The notes: a model not told the origin generated them from the sequence alone. Positions 10,764 to 22,262 are shown, counted from the first letter of the stretch. The stretch is 64,000 nt of DNA from Pleurostoma richardsiae (GCA_030052745.1 JANBVO010000048.1:124001-188000), one strand, 5' to 3'. Made by a program: numbers and translations.

Positions 10764-11575
10764 ATGTCGAGGCTCGGATTGAGGAGCCAAGAGCTCGTGA
10801 GATGCACAAGATGCTGGATGCAGTACAGGACGGCTTCTGTCGGCGTCACCCCGCTTAGCCAGAGCATACGACAGGCCTCAACACGCGCGAAAGTGTCAGC
10901 ATCGACAGGCGCAGCTGGCGAGGTTGCGCCCGTTCCGAAGAAGAAGATCAGCACGAAAACCACTACGACGACGACCAAGAGGCCGAGGAAGAAAGCAGAG
11001 ACTGCTGCCGCACCAGCCGAAGACGCCCCGGCAGAGCCTGTCAAAAAGACGAAGAGGGCGGCTTCGACGAAGAGTACGACAGCCAGCAAGAAGACAGCAG
11101 CCTCCGCCGCGAGTTCGACAGCTACTGCCCCCAAGACGACGCGGACAAGGAAGACAGCAGCGGCAGCGTCGAGTACGCCGTCTGCCGCGACACCAGCTAC
11201 TTCCGCGACTTCAGCGACCTCCGCGACCTCCGCGACCTCCGCGACCTCCAGGGCCCCTGCGACCCCTACTACGCCTACGAGTGCTACGGTCTCCACGAGG
11301 TCGGCACCGGCCACCGAGCCTCCAAGAACAGTTCTGGTGGATCCGTCGAGCCCGGAGTACAAGCGGGCTTCCTTGAAGTACACGTCTGTGATGATTGCGC
11401 TGCCCATTCTGATCGTCACATCGTACTACCTCTTCGACAGACGTGAGTCGCTCCTCTTCCTCTCGCAGCTCCTTACTGACGCCCCCTAGTGGCCCTAGGG
11501 AATCCGCAGAAGAGCTTGTGGGCCCCGGACTCGCCGCCACCGCCTCCCCCAGAGACGAACGAAGAGCAGAATTGA
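10764..11575 (+). CDS. COX14-like mitochondrial membrane protein with low-complexity linker
   Basis: Exons 10764-11442 and 11490-11575 (47-bp intron) give 254 codons. The N-terminus is rich in Arg, Ser and Thr and poor in acidic residues, as in a mitochondrial presequence. A long Lys/Ala/Thr/Ser-rich linker with a TSA tandem repeat follows, then a conserved end: a YKRASLKYTS segment, one membrane helix (ALPILIVTSYYLF), a LALGNPQK tail and a Pro-rich tip. That end resembles the COX14 (cytochrome c oxidase assembly) family as I know it from filamentous fungi. Yeast Cox14 is far shorter and lacks the linker. If correct, it sits in the inner membrane and acts in Cox1 biogenesis. The family call rests on the C-terminal 60 residues only. 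Confidence 0.6.
11199..11252 (+). repeat. 9-bp in-frame tandem repeat (Thr-Ser-Ala)x6
   Basis: Six adjacent 9-bp units, four nearly identical to ACCTCCGCG, encode Thr-Ser-Ala repeats in the linker of the COX14-like protein. It is a minisatellite-type coding repeat expected to vary in copy number between strains. Confidence 0.8.
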
Positions 11576-12304
11576 TAGATGTGCATGCCATCTCCTCTCA
11601 TTCCAATCCTGCCGTAGATTTGTCGTGTGATCCGCCGGGATGTGACTGTTGTGAATCGACTATTTCGTCATCATGGTCGAGACCCTCAGAGCTGAGCTGC
11701 AACTGCCGAGCCAGGTCTAAGCTGTACCGAGACGAGTACTACAATCTGAGGCGTGCCATCCGGCTTTTGACCTCGGCTGCCACGCGGGACTACGTAGCTA
11801 CGACTGATTCACTCTCAGCCTGCATTCAGGCGCACCCTAGCAACCCAAGGTCATTGTGCAACTCAACCTCTTAGCTAGAGATGAATGACCAAGCATGACA
11901 GTCCTGGTTGAAAAGAAGTCTCGGCTCCAGGTCTAGAACAGGCACGCCGTCGAACAGCCGACAGCTCGTCTCCATTGAGTTCGAGAAAGTGCGAAAAGAC
12001 ATGTATGAATGGGTATGTAGAACTCGTCTTCAAAGGCCTCTAAAGTCGTCCCTAGACACCATAGCCATCTTGTTCACCCAATACCAATCACACTAGCTGC
12101 TCCTGAGAGTGGGCGTGGTCTACAAGCACAGCAACAGCTACGAGCGTTAGCCGACGGCCCATCATCTGGCCCGGCGAGACCTCCGTCCGTATCAAGATAA
12201 AAGTACAACGCGAGCTTCCTCACCAACAGGCCAGTGGGCTGTCACCTGGTTCGGTCCTGACCGGGAGACATCTCCTTCCTCGGATCCCAACGACTTCCAC
12301 AGCG
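11576..12304. other. Intergenic between convergent genes
   Basis: 729 bp between the 3' ends of the COX14-like gene (+) and the acyltransferase gene (-). No recognisable coding sequence. Confidence 0.5.
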
Positions 12305-13819
12305 TCAGGCCTGCGCAAGGTCCGCCTCCATCTTCGCCCAGACACCCGGATTCATGTAGCCAGAGAGCCAGAAGTTTCCATCGGCGTCCTTGCCTATAAT
12401 TGGGAACGCATCGGGAAGGATCAGTCCAAACTGGTTGTTTTGGATGTACGAAGGTTGTCCCGGCTTGCGATTCCCGGACGTCGGCCCCGGCGTCACTACT
12501 GCCGCCGAGAAGTCCAGCTCGAACAGCTTCGCCTTCAGCCAGTTTGAGTACGTGATCATGTGCATGGTCCGCTCGCCGAACATGGGCGGCAGCTTGCCCG
12601 GCGCGACGCGCCACATGGCCGCGAAGGCCTCGACCTGCTCGCGGCTGCCGAGCTCCGTGATCGCACGGCGGATCCGGGCGGCGACGTGGCCGAGCGGCTT
12701 CTCGAAGACGTCGCGCACCGGCATGGTCACGAAGATGAAGCCGACGGCGTTGGACACGTACGCGATCCTCTCGCCGGCTGTGCCGGGGCGCTCGAAGAGG
12801 TCGCCGCTGAGCGGATTCCGAAGGGAGTAGGCGTTGTTCAGCACCACGTTCCTCTTGGAGTCGCGCGGCAGGTGGGTGACGGCGATGCGTGTCCACCAGG
12901 CGCAGAGGACGTCGCCCTCGCTGAGGAAGGTGGGCTTCTCGGAGCCGGTGTCGACGGCAAGATCGTGGGCGGCCTGCTCCTGAAGCTTCGCAACGAAGGA
13001 CGCGGGTACGCACACCACGCGGTTCTCCTGTGTCTTGGTGAAGTTGATGATGTTTGAGAGCCCGTATCCGGCCAGTCCCAGGAGGGACAGATGGCGGTCC
13101 GCGAGCTTGTACGGCTCTGTCGGATGTTTGCCGAACTCGGCCAGCGGATCTGTGTCGGCGCCTTGTGGCACGACCACCTCGTCCCCCCTCCCGTTAAGGA
13201 TCAGCATCCACGCGTCTAGGAGCGCCCTCTTACCCATGGCGTCCATCATGGTGTGTGGCCAGTACATGCATACTGCGGTCTTGTCCTTGAAGGACACGAT
13301 GTGGAGGCCGAGCTGGGGTATGTCTGCGTTTAGGTAGTCGTCCAGCTTGACCGGACCGCCTTCACAGTGGAACAAGGGCCGGTAATCATCCGGGTCGCCT
13401 ACGATAGCTGGGCGTGTGCTTGGCCTTGGCAAACGCGACGCAACGGGATGGTCGGCCGCATTCATGTCATGTGTGATATGGGAATAGGTGAGAGGCCGTC
13501 TGTCCTTGGTGAATTCTGTGGGTATGTGGTATACGAGGCCCCCTTGGTTCTTCCCGAGTATCAGCACTATCGAGACTCTTCCCAGGCTCGTGGTTGGGTG
13601 TCTTACGTTGCGCCGGAGGCGAGCTCCGAGCTTTCGCCAGCCATCGCGCGTTGCCAGGGCCTCAAGACTATCCCGAAGCTTTTGCGGGTCGAGCACGTCT
13701 TCGAAGACGAACATGGAGTATAGGATGAAGTTCCTCCATGGCGCAGCGTCGTCAAAGAAATGCAGAGGCACGATGGTGTCAGTCGGCACCGTATCCGGCA
13801 CGGCGGATTTCCCGAACAT
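12305..13819 (-). CDS. BAHD/trichothecene 3-O-acetyltransferase-type acyltransferase
   Basis: Exons 13607-13819 and 12305-13549 give 485 codons. The 57-bp intron (GTAAGA donor, GCTGAT branch) is a multiple of three without a stop, so the unspliced frame is also open. I treat it as an intron because removal restores the family spacing before the YHIP segment. The HxxxD catalytic motif is present as HTMMD (H170-D174) followed by AMG, and a degenerate DFGWG equivalent lies near NNQFGL. The family transfers acyl groups from acyl-CoA to hydroxyls or amines of small molecules and is often part of secondary metabolism or self-protection. No PKS, NRPS or terpene gene lies within the window, so the acceptor is unknown. 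No signal peptide; probably cytosolic. Confidence 0.85.
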   Translation of the reverse strand: MFGKSAVPDTVPTDTIVPLHFFDDAAPWRNFILYSMFVFEDVLDPQKLRDSLEALATRDGWRKLGARLRRNVRHPTTSLGRVSIVLILGKNQGGLVYHIPTEFTKDRRPLTYSHITHDMNAADHPVASRLPRPSTRPAIVGDPDDYRPLFHCEGGPVKLDDYLNADIPQLGLHIVSFKDKTAVCMYWPHTMMDAMGKRALLDAWMLILNGRGDEVVVPQGADTDPLAEFGKHPTEPYKLADRHLSLLGLAGYGLSNIINFTKTQENRVVCVPASFVAKLQEQAAHDLAVDTGSEKPTFLSEGDVLCAWWTRIAVTHLPRDSKRNVVLNNAYSLRNPLSGDLFERPGTAGERIAYVSNAVGFIFVTMPVRDVFEKPLGHVAARIRRAITELGSREQVEAFAAMWRVAPGKLPPMFGERTMHMITYSNWLKAKLFELDFSAAVVTPGPTSGNRKPGQPSYIQNNQFGLILPDAFPIIGKDADGNFWLSGYMNPGVWAKMEADLAQA

Positions 13820-15180
13820 GACGAGATAGCTCTTGTTTCAAGCTTCGAGTGACCGGATAAGTCTCCAGGTGCCTTCCTTCGAGTTCTCTGGCAAAGACAA
13901 AGCAGCACGGTCAAACTTGAAGGGAGAAAGCTGTCGAGGCTGCTCTATGACTGGTTCTCAAGACCCAAGGTGCCATTTCCGGCGCTGATCACCCACTCAC
14001 GCCGACGACAGGAGCCCGGCTGTCCAAGGCCTGGAACGACCGTGTCCCCTGCGGGAAGATATAATCCTTGCCGGACTCCACTGCCCCCCTGAAGGATCGT
14101 ACCCGCTCAACCTCCTGAGCCAACCGCGGCTTTCCCACCACCCCTGCTAGAGAATCCCGTAGTGCGACCGTTAGAGGTCGGGGGTTTCGTCACCCGCGTG
14201 GGGACGTGACAGCTGCTCTAGTACGAAAACAGGGTAAGTTCCCTCGCTGCCAATCTCTTCGTATGCAAGGGGCTTCTATCGTCTGGTGATGAATCACGCG
14301 GAAACAAGCCGCTCTTGGGTTCGCTTCCTGCTCCTTGCACATGTCAACGTTATTTACTAAGGATATTCGGGAATACCAAGGACATGGTTTGCAATGTCGA
14401 ATGTCGAGGCTTGGACGGCGTGCACAGACGGACGCGTCGTTCCCTTTGATCGGTATGACGGCCCGGGCTCACTGCCAAATCAAGCAATTGATACCGCGCA
14501 TATCTATGTCTGGACGGATAAGTGATAGCTACCACCCGACAGAACCAGACGACAGGCAATCGAGACTGTGACAGCCCCTGGGACCATCGCATAAAGCTCT
14601 GGGGTCACCCCGATCCTTCAAGAACTTTCCCCTCTGGAGCTGCCTGATGTGGGTTCTGTCAATAGCGGGCTCTGCTGCAGGTGCCGGGGTTCCTCCTGTG
14701 ATAGTAATCAGACGATGCCGCCCCGTACCCACATCCAACAACGCGATTCCCTCTTGGCCTTGTTCACCACTTGGATGCCAGTATCCCCTCTGTCAGTCCC
14801 GTTCTGGCATAGCGGACCGGACCTTTGGTGGAAGAAAATCTGGTAGCTCGACCTGGGAGGCTTGTTAACACCGCCTGTCTATGCCGATCGCCACCTTTTC
14901 TTTGTTTGAAATAAGTTATGGTGACCTCCCAGGTAACCTGTCCTTGCTGGCGGAGATGTGATCCCGCCCCTGTCCCTGTGTTCCTGGGGAAAGGGGGACA
15001 AACTTGCGCTTAACTATCGAGCCCTCCGTCGGCTTCGGCCATCATGGGGCGCGAACAGGTCCAATTCCCACATCCGTTGATTGTGCCGCTGCTCGGCATG
15101 AGATTTCTTCTCTGTTCCTCCTTGTCCGTCTTACCTTAGTCAACTTACATCCCTTGTTTCTTTGACGTTCCGTTCTCGAG
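13820..15180. other. Intergenic, no gene recognised
   Basis: 1.36 kb between divergent genes (acyltransferase - and Pth11-like receptor +). Short open frames on both strands have no recognisable features, so I read it as promoter DNA. Confidence 0.5.
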
Positions 15181-16435
15181 ATGTCTACCGTCTCTCAAGG
15201 CGAGGCCCTTCAGGCATTGGCCTACGCCGAGCCTCCTATCAAACCTCAAGGCCTGGCACTGGCTGTGGTTATTGCCATTTCTACACTCCTGGGCATCTCG
15301 ACAATCGTCATTGCTGCCAGAGTTTATGCTCGAGCATGGATGGGAAGGAAAGCGCGCGTCTGGGGATGGGAGGATACCTTCTCGATCCTCGGCTATGTGA
15401 GTGCCCGCCACAGCGGCCTTTCCCGTGCCGCATGACTGCGACTAATCAGCGGCTATCCTCCATGATAGGCGTGCGTTGTCACCAGTGGCGTCTTCGCTAT
15501 TGAGGCTGCCTACTATGGGCTGGGCACTCGGGACTCCAAGTTGAACCCCTATCTCCAGATACGATGTGCAGAGTACATGCTCTACGCCAACGTCATGTAC
15601 GGCTTTTCGGTGCCCTTCATCAAGGCGTCCGTTGTATTCACCCTGCTGCGCATCACGACCGACAAGAGGTTCCACTGGGCGCTGTACGCCATGCTGGCCG
15701 TGGCGTCGCTCATGGCTCTCATCGGCATCCTGGCCTCGCTCCTCTACTGCCACCCAGTGAAGGCGTATTGGAATCCCTATCTCGGCACATGTGGCGACTT
15801 CATGGTCGTCGTCAAGATCGGCTATGCCTGGACTGCCGTGGGAATCGTCACTGACTGGACGTGTGCTATCCTGCCGTACTTTGTTGTCCGCACGCTGCAG
15901 ATGTCCAAGAAAACCAAGAGAACCGTCATAGCCATCCTGGGAGTCGGAGCCATTGCCAGCACGGCTACCATCATCCGCGCACCATACCTCCAGTACTATC
16001 TGGCTACGAAGGACCAGTTGTGTTAGTATTGCCCCCTGTCTTCTATTTCAGACCACTGACATCCAACTGCTAGACTGGAACGGTTGGATCCTGCTTTGGA
16101 GCCAAGTCGAAAGCGGTATCGGTCTCATCGCCGCTGCCCTCCCATCTCTCCGCCTCCTATTCCGCAGGTATCTGGAAAGCACACTGGGTTCTGGGTCCAG
16201 GAGCAAGCAATACGCAACGGGAGGCGGCCGCAGCATTGGTGGAGACGTACCAACGCAGATGGACACCCTGTCGCCGACCGGAGAGGCTACCGTAACCTCC
16301 GGTAAATGGAAGAGGTTGGATGACGAGTCCTCAAGCACGAAGCATATCATGCAGGTCACGACGGTCTCGGTCCAGACGGAGAGCATGAAGAGCACCGATG
16401 ACATCCACCGACACCATGCTGGCGTTGTATTATAA
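15181..16435 (+). CDS. Pth11-like seven-helix integral membrane protein
   Basis: Exons 15181-15396, 15469-16021 and 16074-16435 (introns 72 and 52 bp) give 376 codons. About seven hydrophobic helices lie in residues 25-290, with the family signatures RVYAR...WGWEDTF after helix 1, SVPFIKASVVFTLLRI, a LLYCHPVKAYWNP loop and WSQVESGIGLIAAALPSLRLLFR near the last helix. This is the fungal rhodopsin-like domain found in Pth11-type proteins. No CFEM domain precedes it. The C-terminal 85 residues are hydrophilic and Ser/Thr-rich, fitting a cytoplasmic tail. Members are thought to sense surfaces or nutrients at the plasma membrane, but most have no known ligand. Confidence 0.88.
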
Positions 16436-16897
16436 AAGAGACCGAAGGCTCGCCTTACGGATGGCCTACTCGGCACGGAGAAGGCGTGAAAGGATCCGGG
16501 GCCACCTCGGTGGTTTGATGCTGCTTGTCTCTTCATCTATTACCGGCCGGTAGAACTCGACAGACAGACTAGACAGACAATATAACCCCTGCAAGAGCCG
16601 GCTTGTGGTGGCTTCAGGGCCAGACATTAACTGTTTCGTAGACACCACTGCCTTGAACTCTGGTCCCCTTTCACTCTGAGCTCTTATCATGAAGTAGTGC
16701 CAGCCTATCTTCTCTCATCGTAGCTCTGATCGAGTAGCCCAGACGTGGTTAGCACGCCCGTATTGAGGAGATCCTCCATATCCCTAATCCCCTTTGTACC
16801 CAGACACGTCAATTCACAGAGTAGGTGCTACGCTAGACGATAAGTTGCAACCGACAAAGTTTCAGAGCCGTCGTGTTCTTCTCTTCGCTTTTTCTAA
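16436..16897. other. Intergenic between convergent genes
   Basis: 462 bp between the 3' ends of the Pth11-like gene and the HET-domain gene. Nothing recognised. Confidence 0.5.
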
Positions 16898-19489
16898 TCA
16901 CCTGAAGTACATCACATACGTAGGAATACGAGCTTCCCCCATCCGTTCCAGATCCATCCGTTCCAGGATCTTTAAAGCAGCCTCATTGTTAAGCCACACT
17001 CTGCCAACGATAACAGCCATCCCCTCGTGATTTCTTACCACAAATGCCCCTGATACACCTGAGAATAGCACAATCTTATCCTCATATGTCATGTCGGCTG
17101 GACCAACCCCGTACGATTTGGTATCTGTCCCGAACATGACTCGTCCCTCGATGGTTCGTATCGCTGCTGCCCTGTCTTCAAGGTCTTTCTGCAGCACTCT
17201 GTCTTCAATCTCAGCCCAGTCTTTCTTCCGTTGTCTCATCCTCTCGCCGTTGTTCGTCATTTCTTCTCGCAGTTCCCGCTCAATCCTCCCTCTCGTAGGC
17301 GGGAAGAGGCGCCCACCCCGTTCCCACTTCCTCAGCGCAAGTCGTTTCTTCACCAAGCTCCTCTTTCTAGTTTTTCCATCTAGTCTGCGTTGTTGGAGAT
17401 TCTCCCTCCTCATCCGCGCCAAAATACTTGTTACGATCCTTACACTTTCAGGCTCTTCTCGGCCCCCATCGGTCACTCGCAGCGCATCTCTTGCGTAAAG
17501 AAGCAGCATATCATCGGTGAGCCTGGATGTCAGCTCGGCGACCTCCTGTTCTGTGACTAAGGGGAATCGTGACGGATCACTGCGATGGAGGTTGAAAAAT
17601 CCAAATACAGAGTCGTCTCTTTCCTGGAGACCGGATGAAAAGAGAGAATATAGTACCCTTCGACACATATCTCCGAGATCGGATCTTTCCGCTCTCGATG
17701 TTGTGATTATCCGGCCATCGGGGCTGTTGGCGACATCCGTGATGCGATCTACCGTGCCAATTTCGAGAACTGGGATGGCCAGGATGTCGGCACGCACCCA
17801 GCACTCTAGTGGCCCAACAGCGAGGCGAGAAATGCCCAACTCGCGACCGCGTATTCCTGGATCCTCAAGACCAGAGTAGGAAAAGTCCGGAACCCAAGAC
17901 GGAAGATTGAGACGCGTCCGGATGGGGAACGTGTTATAGATGTCTCCCCACTCTTCTATACACAAAAGGTAGGCGGCCATCTTGGTATAAAGCGTGCCGG
18001 TTGGCATGTTATAATCAGGGGTGAAGAGCGTTCGGATAGGTTCCATCATGAACGACCGCAATGCAAAGATCTTGTCGCGCATGTCGAAGCCCTGGTAGCC
18101 TCGGGTGTCTCTCAATAGGTCGGAAACTTTGTATACGACGGGATACAACTGTGTGCGCCAGAGAAGGAGCGAATACCTCATCTGGAGCATATACCACTCC
18201 CGGAGGTGTGGCCTGGGTGTTTGACTGAGGGATATCTGGTAGCGACTCGAGATAGACGGAAGTAGACCAACTCGCAGTCTCTCCTGAAGAGCATTGAACC
18301 CGTCCAGGAACTGGTAGGCATTCATCCACTTCCTACCGTATCCGATCAAGGGGTCATGGCTCGCGTAGGCAAACTCCTGTATGATCCAGATCCGACTCCA
18401 CCACGGTTCATCGAGCAACCTCAACATCTGGGTGATCACCAGGGGAAGATCTACAGCCAGCAGCAGATCGTCGATGTCCCCGTCGATGTCCTGTGCCTCT
18501 CCCACTAGGTGGAGTAGTTTAAAAAGATCAGAGAAGTCGTGGCCGTCTCCAAAGAATGCGAGAACCCTTTCCGCCATTCGATAAATCTCCGGCATCATTC
18601 CTATGATGCGGTTCATGTCATCATTATCTCGCTGGTTAATGCAGATAGCATCAACCCAGAGTATGCGCTTGTTCGTCTCGTATCGGAGGCAGCGGAGGGC
18701 CGTTCCCAGACTTTTCGTCACATCCCAGGGCTTATCGTCAACAGTGATGCATTCGGTTATCGTAGTGTCGCCCCACGAGTACGACAGAGCCTCGTAGGAG
18801 TCATCCGGGCGACGAAGACGGACGCGACACCGTACGTCCAGACCTACGCTTCTCGGCTCGAGTTCTAGAACGCGAACGACGTCACCGTCAGGAGGAAGGG
18901 CCTCTACCACTTGATTGCCGTCTCTTGGGCCCAGCTGAGGTACACTAGCTGCTGTAAGATCCGGACTGTGCTCGGAGGTTAGCCGTGGAGATACCCAGGG
19001 TGAGTAATCGACTCGCACTTACGCTTGATCGTTTCGCGCGCCATCAAATCTGACACCATCTAGGACCTGGCGGAGACAGCCTACAGCCTCCGCATGCTCG
19101 GATGACGGCGTCTCTGGGCAGAAACTCTGAACTATTTGGGCCCTGATGAAAGTGCGATAGAAAGATGACCATAGGTAGATGGAGGCCCCCAAGCTCAGAA
19201 GCCCTATGAGCACGAACACAAACTTCCATCTGCCCGTGGCTAGCGGGTAGACACAGGCAGTGCCCAGTATGACTATGAGGGAGATAGTCCCCAGGCAGAA
19301 CAATACTGCCACTTGCGGATTTCGCTCTATAGACGAGTGCTTGGACCGAATGCTCTCTGCATGTATCCGGGAGAGCTTATCTTCACGGACATGCTGCCTC
19401 GCTACCCGTGCTGCGGCATAAGCTTGCGCGTCCTCAGGTTCAAGCTCATGAGGAGCCAAGAGAGGTTGGCGTTCATTAGTCTCTGCCAT
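16898..19489 (-). CDS. HET-domain protein with N-terminal two-helix membrane region
   Basis: Two exons, 19023-19489 and 16898-18965, join across a 57-bp intron (GTAAGT donor, perfect GCTAAC branch site 14 nt before the AG) into 844 codons. Exon 1 (about 155 residues) has a hydrophilic start, then two adjacent hydrophobic helices (about 65-110), and could pass for a separate small gene. It has no stop before the donor, so the two belong together. The HET domain begins near residue 213 with YEALSYSWGD and continues with RILWVDAICINQRD and the MPEIYRMAERV segment. HET proteins control vegetative incompatibility and can trigger cell death after non-self recognition. The C-terminal half is long, basic and of unknown fold. 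The membrane region ahead of a HET domain is uncommon. Confidence 0.85.
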
Positions 19490-19855
19490 TGGTAAATGAG
19501 GGTCTGCTGCTGATGGCGTTGACTAGGAGGAAAATCGGCCCCGGCGGGCTTTTCATTCACGAAGGTCAAGGCCGTTCTGTCACAAAGGTGACGATGATGG
19601 GTGAGGCTGGGAAGCCGGCTTCCTGCCCAAGCCCCTGCAGGCATGAAAAGCACGTGCTTGGTTGAATCCTCCCAGAAAAGCCTCAGCCAAAGTCCCGGCC
19701 GTGAAGTGGTGTATTGATGCTGATCAGTGATTGGGTTCTTGATATTGTAAATTCCCCTGTAGCCAATCAATCGGTGGCTGTAATTCTGCAACACCCGGGT
19801 TTCTGCACGCCGTTGGAGGTTCTATTGTCTCATTTTCATAGATCACTACCCTTAA
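19490..19855. other. Short intergenic region upstream of the HET gene
   Basis: 366 bp containing the promoter of the HET-domain gene and the 3' end of the reductase gene. Nothing else recognised. Confidence 0.5.
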
Positions 19856-20965
19856 TCATGGGGACACTACCTGCTTAATCAAGTCCGCAACGGTCTCCCT
19901 AAATGCCGTGTACTTCACGCTCGGGAAGTCACGTTGTACAGCTCCCATGTCGACGTTGATGTGCTTCCTAACCTCCTGAGTTCCTCTCGAAACCTGTCCT
20001 TCTGCCCATGAGGGAAACTCCTCAATCATGATCTCCGAGGCGAGCTGATAGGTGAACTTCTCCGGCGCCACTGGGATATACCTCTTGCCTCCGGCCTTTG
20101 GCGTCAGCAAAGCCTGCACGTGTATCTCAGCCAAATCTCTGGCGTCGATCCAGAAGTTGAAGCGTGCAGGCGGTAGTTCCTGAGACGGCCCGCCCGACGC
20201 TACTCTCCACAGCAATGCATTCGACTCGTTGAGGTCCTTCGGCGAGTCGAGGGGTCCCGCAACAGGCCCGAACACCATGGAGGGACAGAGCGTCACGAGA
20301 TCGAAGGACGGCTTCCTTTCCTTGACAAACCGCCAGGCTTCCTGCTCGGCGAACACTTTCGACCCCCGATAGGCGTCCTGGGGCGTCGCTCCTGGGTCTG
20401 CAGCCATCTGGTACGTGATAGGGTTCCAGTCTTGCGAGGAGAACGTGTATGTCTCGCTCATGTCTCGGTCCATGTCGAGCACAGCACCGAACGACGATGT
20501 CATGACGATCCGCTTGACACCGCTCTTCGCGCTCGCCTCCAAGACAGACCGAACCCCCTGGATTGCTGGAATGATGAGCTCCTTCTCTTTGTCTTTCGCC
20601 CCGTAATTAAGAGGCTAGGCACACGATCAGTCGGGTCAGAGGCTTAAAGACTGGGAGGAGACAGACACTGGCTATATGGATGACTCCGTCGATGTCTCGG
20701 ACTGCTTCATCAAACACGCCCTTCGAAGTGAGGTCGTCGATGTAGTAGAAGTCCAGCAGGTGGGCGAATTGGGGTCGGGAACTGAGCATGCGCTCAGCCT
20801 TCGCCTTCGAACGAGCAACGGCCCGCACCCGGAACCCCTTGCTAAGCAGGTTGTCCACAACATGAGCGCCGACCAGGCCGGTGGCGCCGGTGACGAGGAT
20901 ATACCTGACGGGTCTCTTGTTAGTCCAGTAGCATCGCGAGTCGGAGTTGGAACTCACCTCGACAT
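19856..20965 (-). CDS. NAD(P)-dependent extended-SDR reductase (dihydroflavonol reductase-like)
   Basis: Three exons: 20958-20965 (only 8 nt, ATG plus five bases), 20667-20904 and 19856-20614, giving 334 codons. Introns are 53 and 52 bp, the second with a weak GTCTGT donor. The N-terminal TGATGLVGAHV is the Rossmann glycine motif. The catalytic triad is visible as SSFG and YRGSK (YxxxK). This family reduces or epimerises ketones and aldehydes; fungal members include methylglyoxal and ketone reductases. It is cytosolic. The gene is divergent from the first GST gene over a 455-bp promoter carrying the GGAGCTCC plus GATA element, so it is the left border of the putative cluster. The substrate cannot be read from sequence. 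Confidence 0.85.
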
Positions 20966-21420
20966 TTTGATGGAGATCTAGGATGCCGTTCCCAGGATTT
21001 CACGAAGCCGAGGAACAAGACAGCGAATAGTCGTAATTCGACTCGCGCTTCCTGCTCTACTAAAACAGCCGCAGCAGTTGGCTCCTGAATTAGTTGTCCG
21101 AGATCGGGCTACGGTAGATGAATGGGCAGCCATGTGGGGTGCGTTGGTTGGAGCTCCTCCTTTATCACCAGCGGAGCACGCAGGCTGTATGCAGCCCGTG
21201 ATGGCTGTGAGTGCTGTATAGTAATTATCACTCCCAATTAGTTACCAAAATGCCTGAGCTCCTCTCCCCAGCTCATTGCGTGCTTCGTTTCATTTATACC
21301 GGCTTCATCACGTCTGCTTGTTCATTCTTCAACCATCGACCGCCGTCAACACAGTAGATTCTCACTGTAGCTCTTTTCTCTCACACGCATAGCCTCCGTC
21401 CCCAACAGAACGAGCCCAAC
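20966..21420. promoter_or_regulatory. Divergent promoter, reductase / GST1
   Basis: 455 bp between divergent start codons. It contains the palindrome at 21150-21157 with an adjacent GATA site, a further GAGCTCC-type half element near 21256, and a TTTATA box-like stretch near 21293 in front of GST1. Confidence 0.55.
21150..21157. promoter_or_regulatory. GGAGCTCC palindrome with adjacent GATA site
   Basis: Exact GGAGCTCC, followed after 4 bp by TTATCA (21162-21167), which is TGATAA on the other strand and fits the HGATAR consensus of AreA-type nitrogen regulators. It lies between the divergent reductase and GST1 genes. Confidence 0.55.
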
Positions 21421-22214
21421 ATGTCGTTAAAGCTGTACACCTACCCTAAGGCCCCTCGGTCAACGATGGTGCTCTATATTGCGGACCTGCTCAAGCTGGA
21501 CGTTGAGATTGTCACCGCACTGCCCGGCAAGATCTATACCGACCGCGGTGGTGTGGGGGAAGAGTACTTTTCAAAATTCCACACGGGGAAGGTGCCAGCC
21601 CTAGAGACCTCTGACGGATTCTGCGTATACGAGAGCATAGCTGTGGCGTGGTTCTGTGAGACGTAGCCCCCCGACTCTCGCATGACTAGCTGCTGACGGA
21701 GCAATCTCAAGTGGCCAAGCAGGACCCAAAGACAACTCTATTGGGTTCGAACCTGAAGGAGGAGACGACATGCCTGCGCTGGGCGTCGTTCACAAACTAT
21801 GAGCTGCTGCCACCGATCATGGCTTGGATCAACCCCATCATCGGCCGAGCGCCGTCTAGCCCGGAGATCTTGGCCCAGCTGGAGCAGAACTGCGAGCTGA
21901 CGATCCGGGCCGTCGAGAAGGAAATCTCGGGGAAGAAGTTCCTGGTCGGCGACACCCTGACTATAGCAGATCTGTTTGTGATCTCTGGCCTGGCTCGCGG
22001 CTATCAGTTTGTAAGCCCACTGCTTCTCGAGGGCGGAGTATATGACGTATTAACGCGCGAGCAGGTCTTCACGAAGGCTTGGGCCGCGAAACATCCCATT
22101 GTGCATGATTACTTTATGAGAATCAGGACAGATCCGATCTTTGACAGGATACTCGGGGAGAATGTCATTCGCGACGAGCCTGGCGGGACGTATCCCGACT
22201 ACGACGGCTTGTGA
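21421..22214 (+). CDS. Glutathione S-transferase, eEF1B-gamma type (GST1)
   Basis: Exons 21421-21655, 21712-22010 and 22065-22214 give 227 codons. The second intron (54 bp, GTAAGC donor) is a multiple of three without a stop. The N-terminal thioredoxin-like domain holds LYTYPKAPRST and the GKVPALE cis-Pro segment. The helical C-terminal domain holds FLVGDTLTIADLFV, the N-capping box. The pattern matches the GST part of elongation factor 1B-gamma, but the EF1G C-terminal domain is missing, so it is a free enzyme. Such GSTs often occur in fungal metabolic clusters, where they conjugate or isomerise intermediates. A clear paralogue lies at 38897-39836. Its end is only 48 bp from that of the convergent C2H2 regulator. 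Confidence 0.88.
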
Positions 22215-22262
22215 GGAAATGGCTCACAATATAGATCGAGGCTCTTCAAATGAATCGAAGCC

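Noticed and set aside
10715-11419. 234-codon Val/Ala-rich minus-strand frame resembling a membrane protein
   Set aside because: It is the mirror of the Thr/Ala/Lys repeat region of the COX14-like gene; the hydrophobic look comes from reverse-complemented Thr and Ser codons.
19023-19489. Separate small membrane-protein gene
   Set aside because: Its end coincides with a GTAAGT donor, and the frame continues into the HET exon after a canonical intron.
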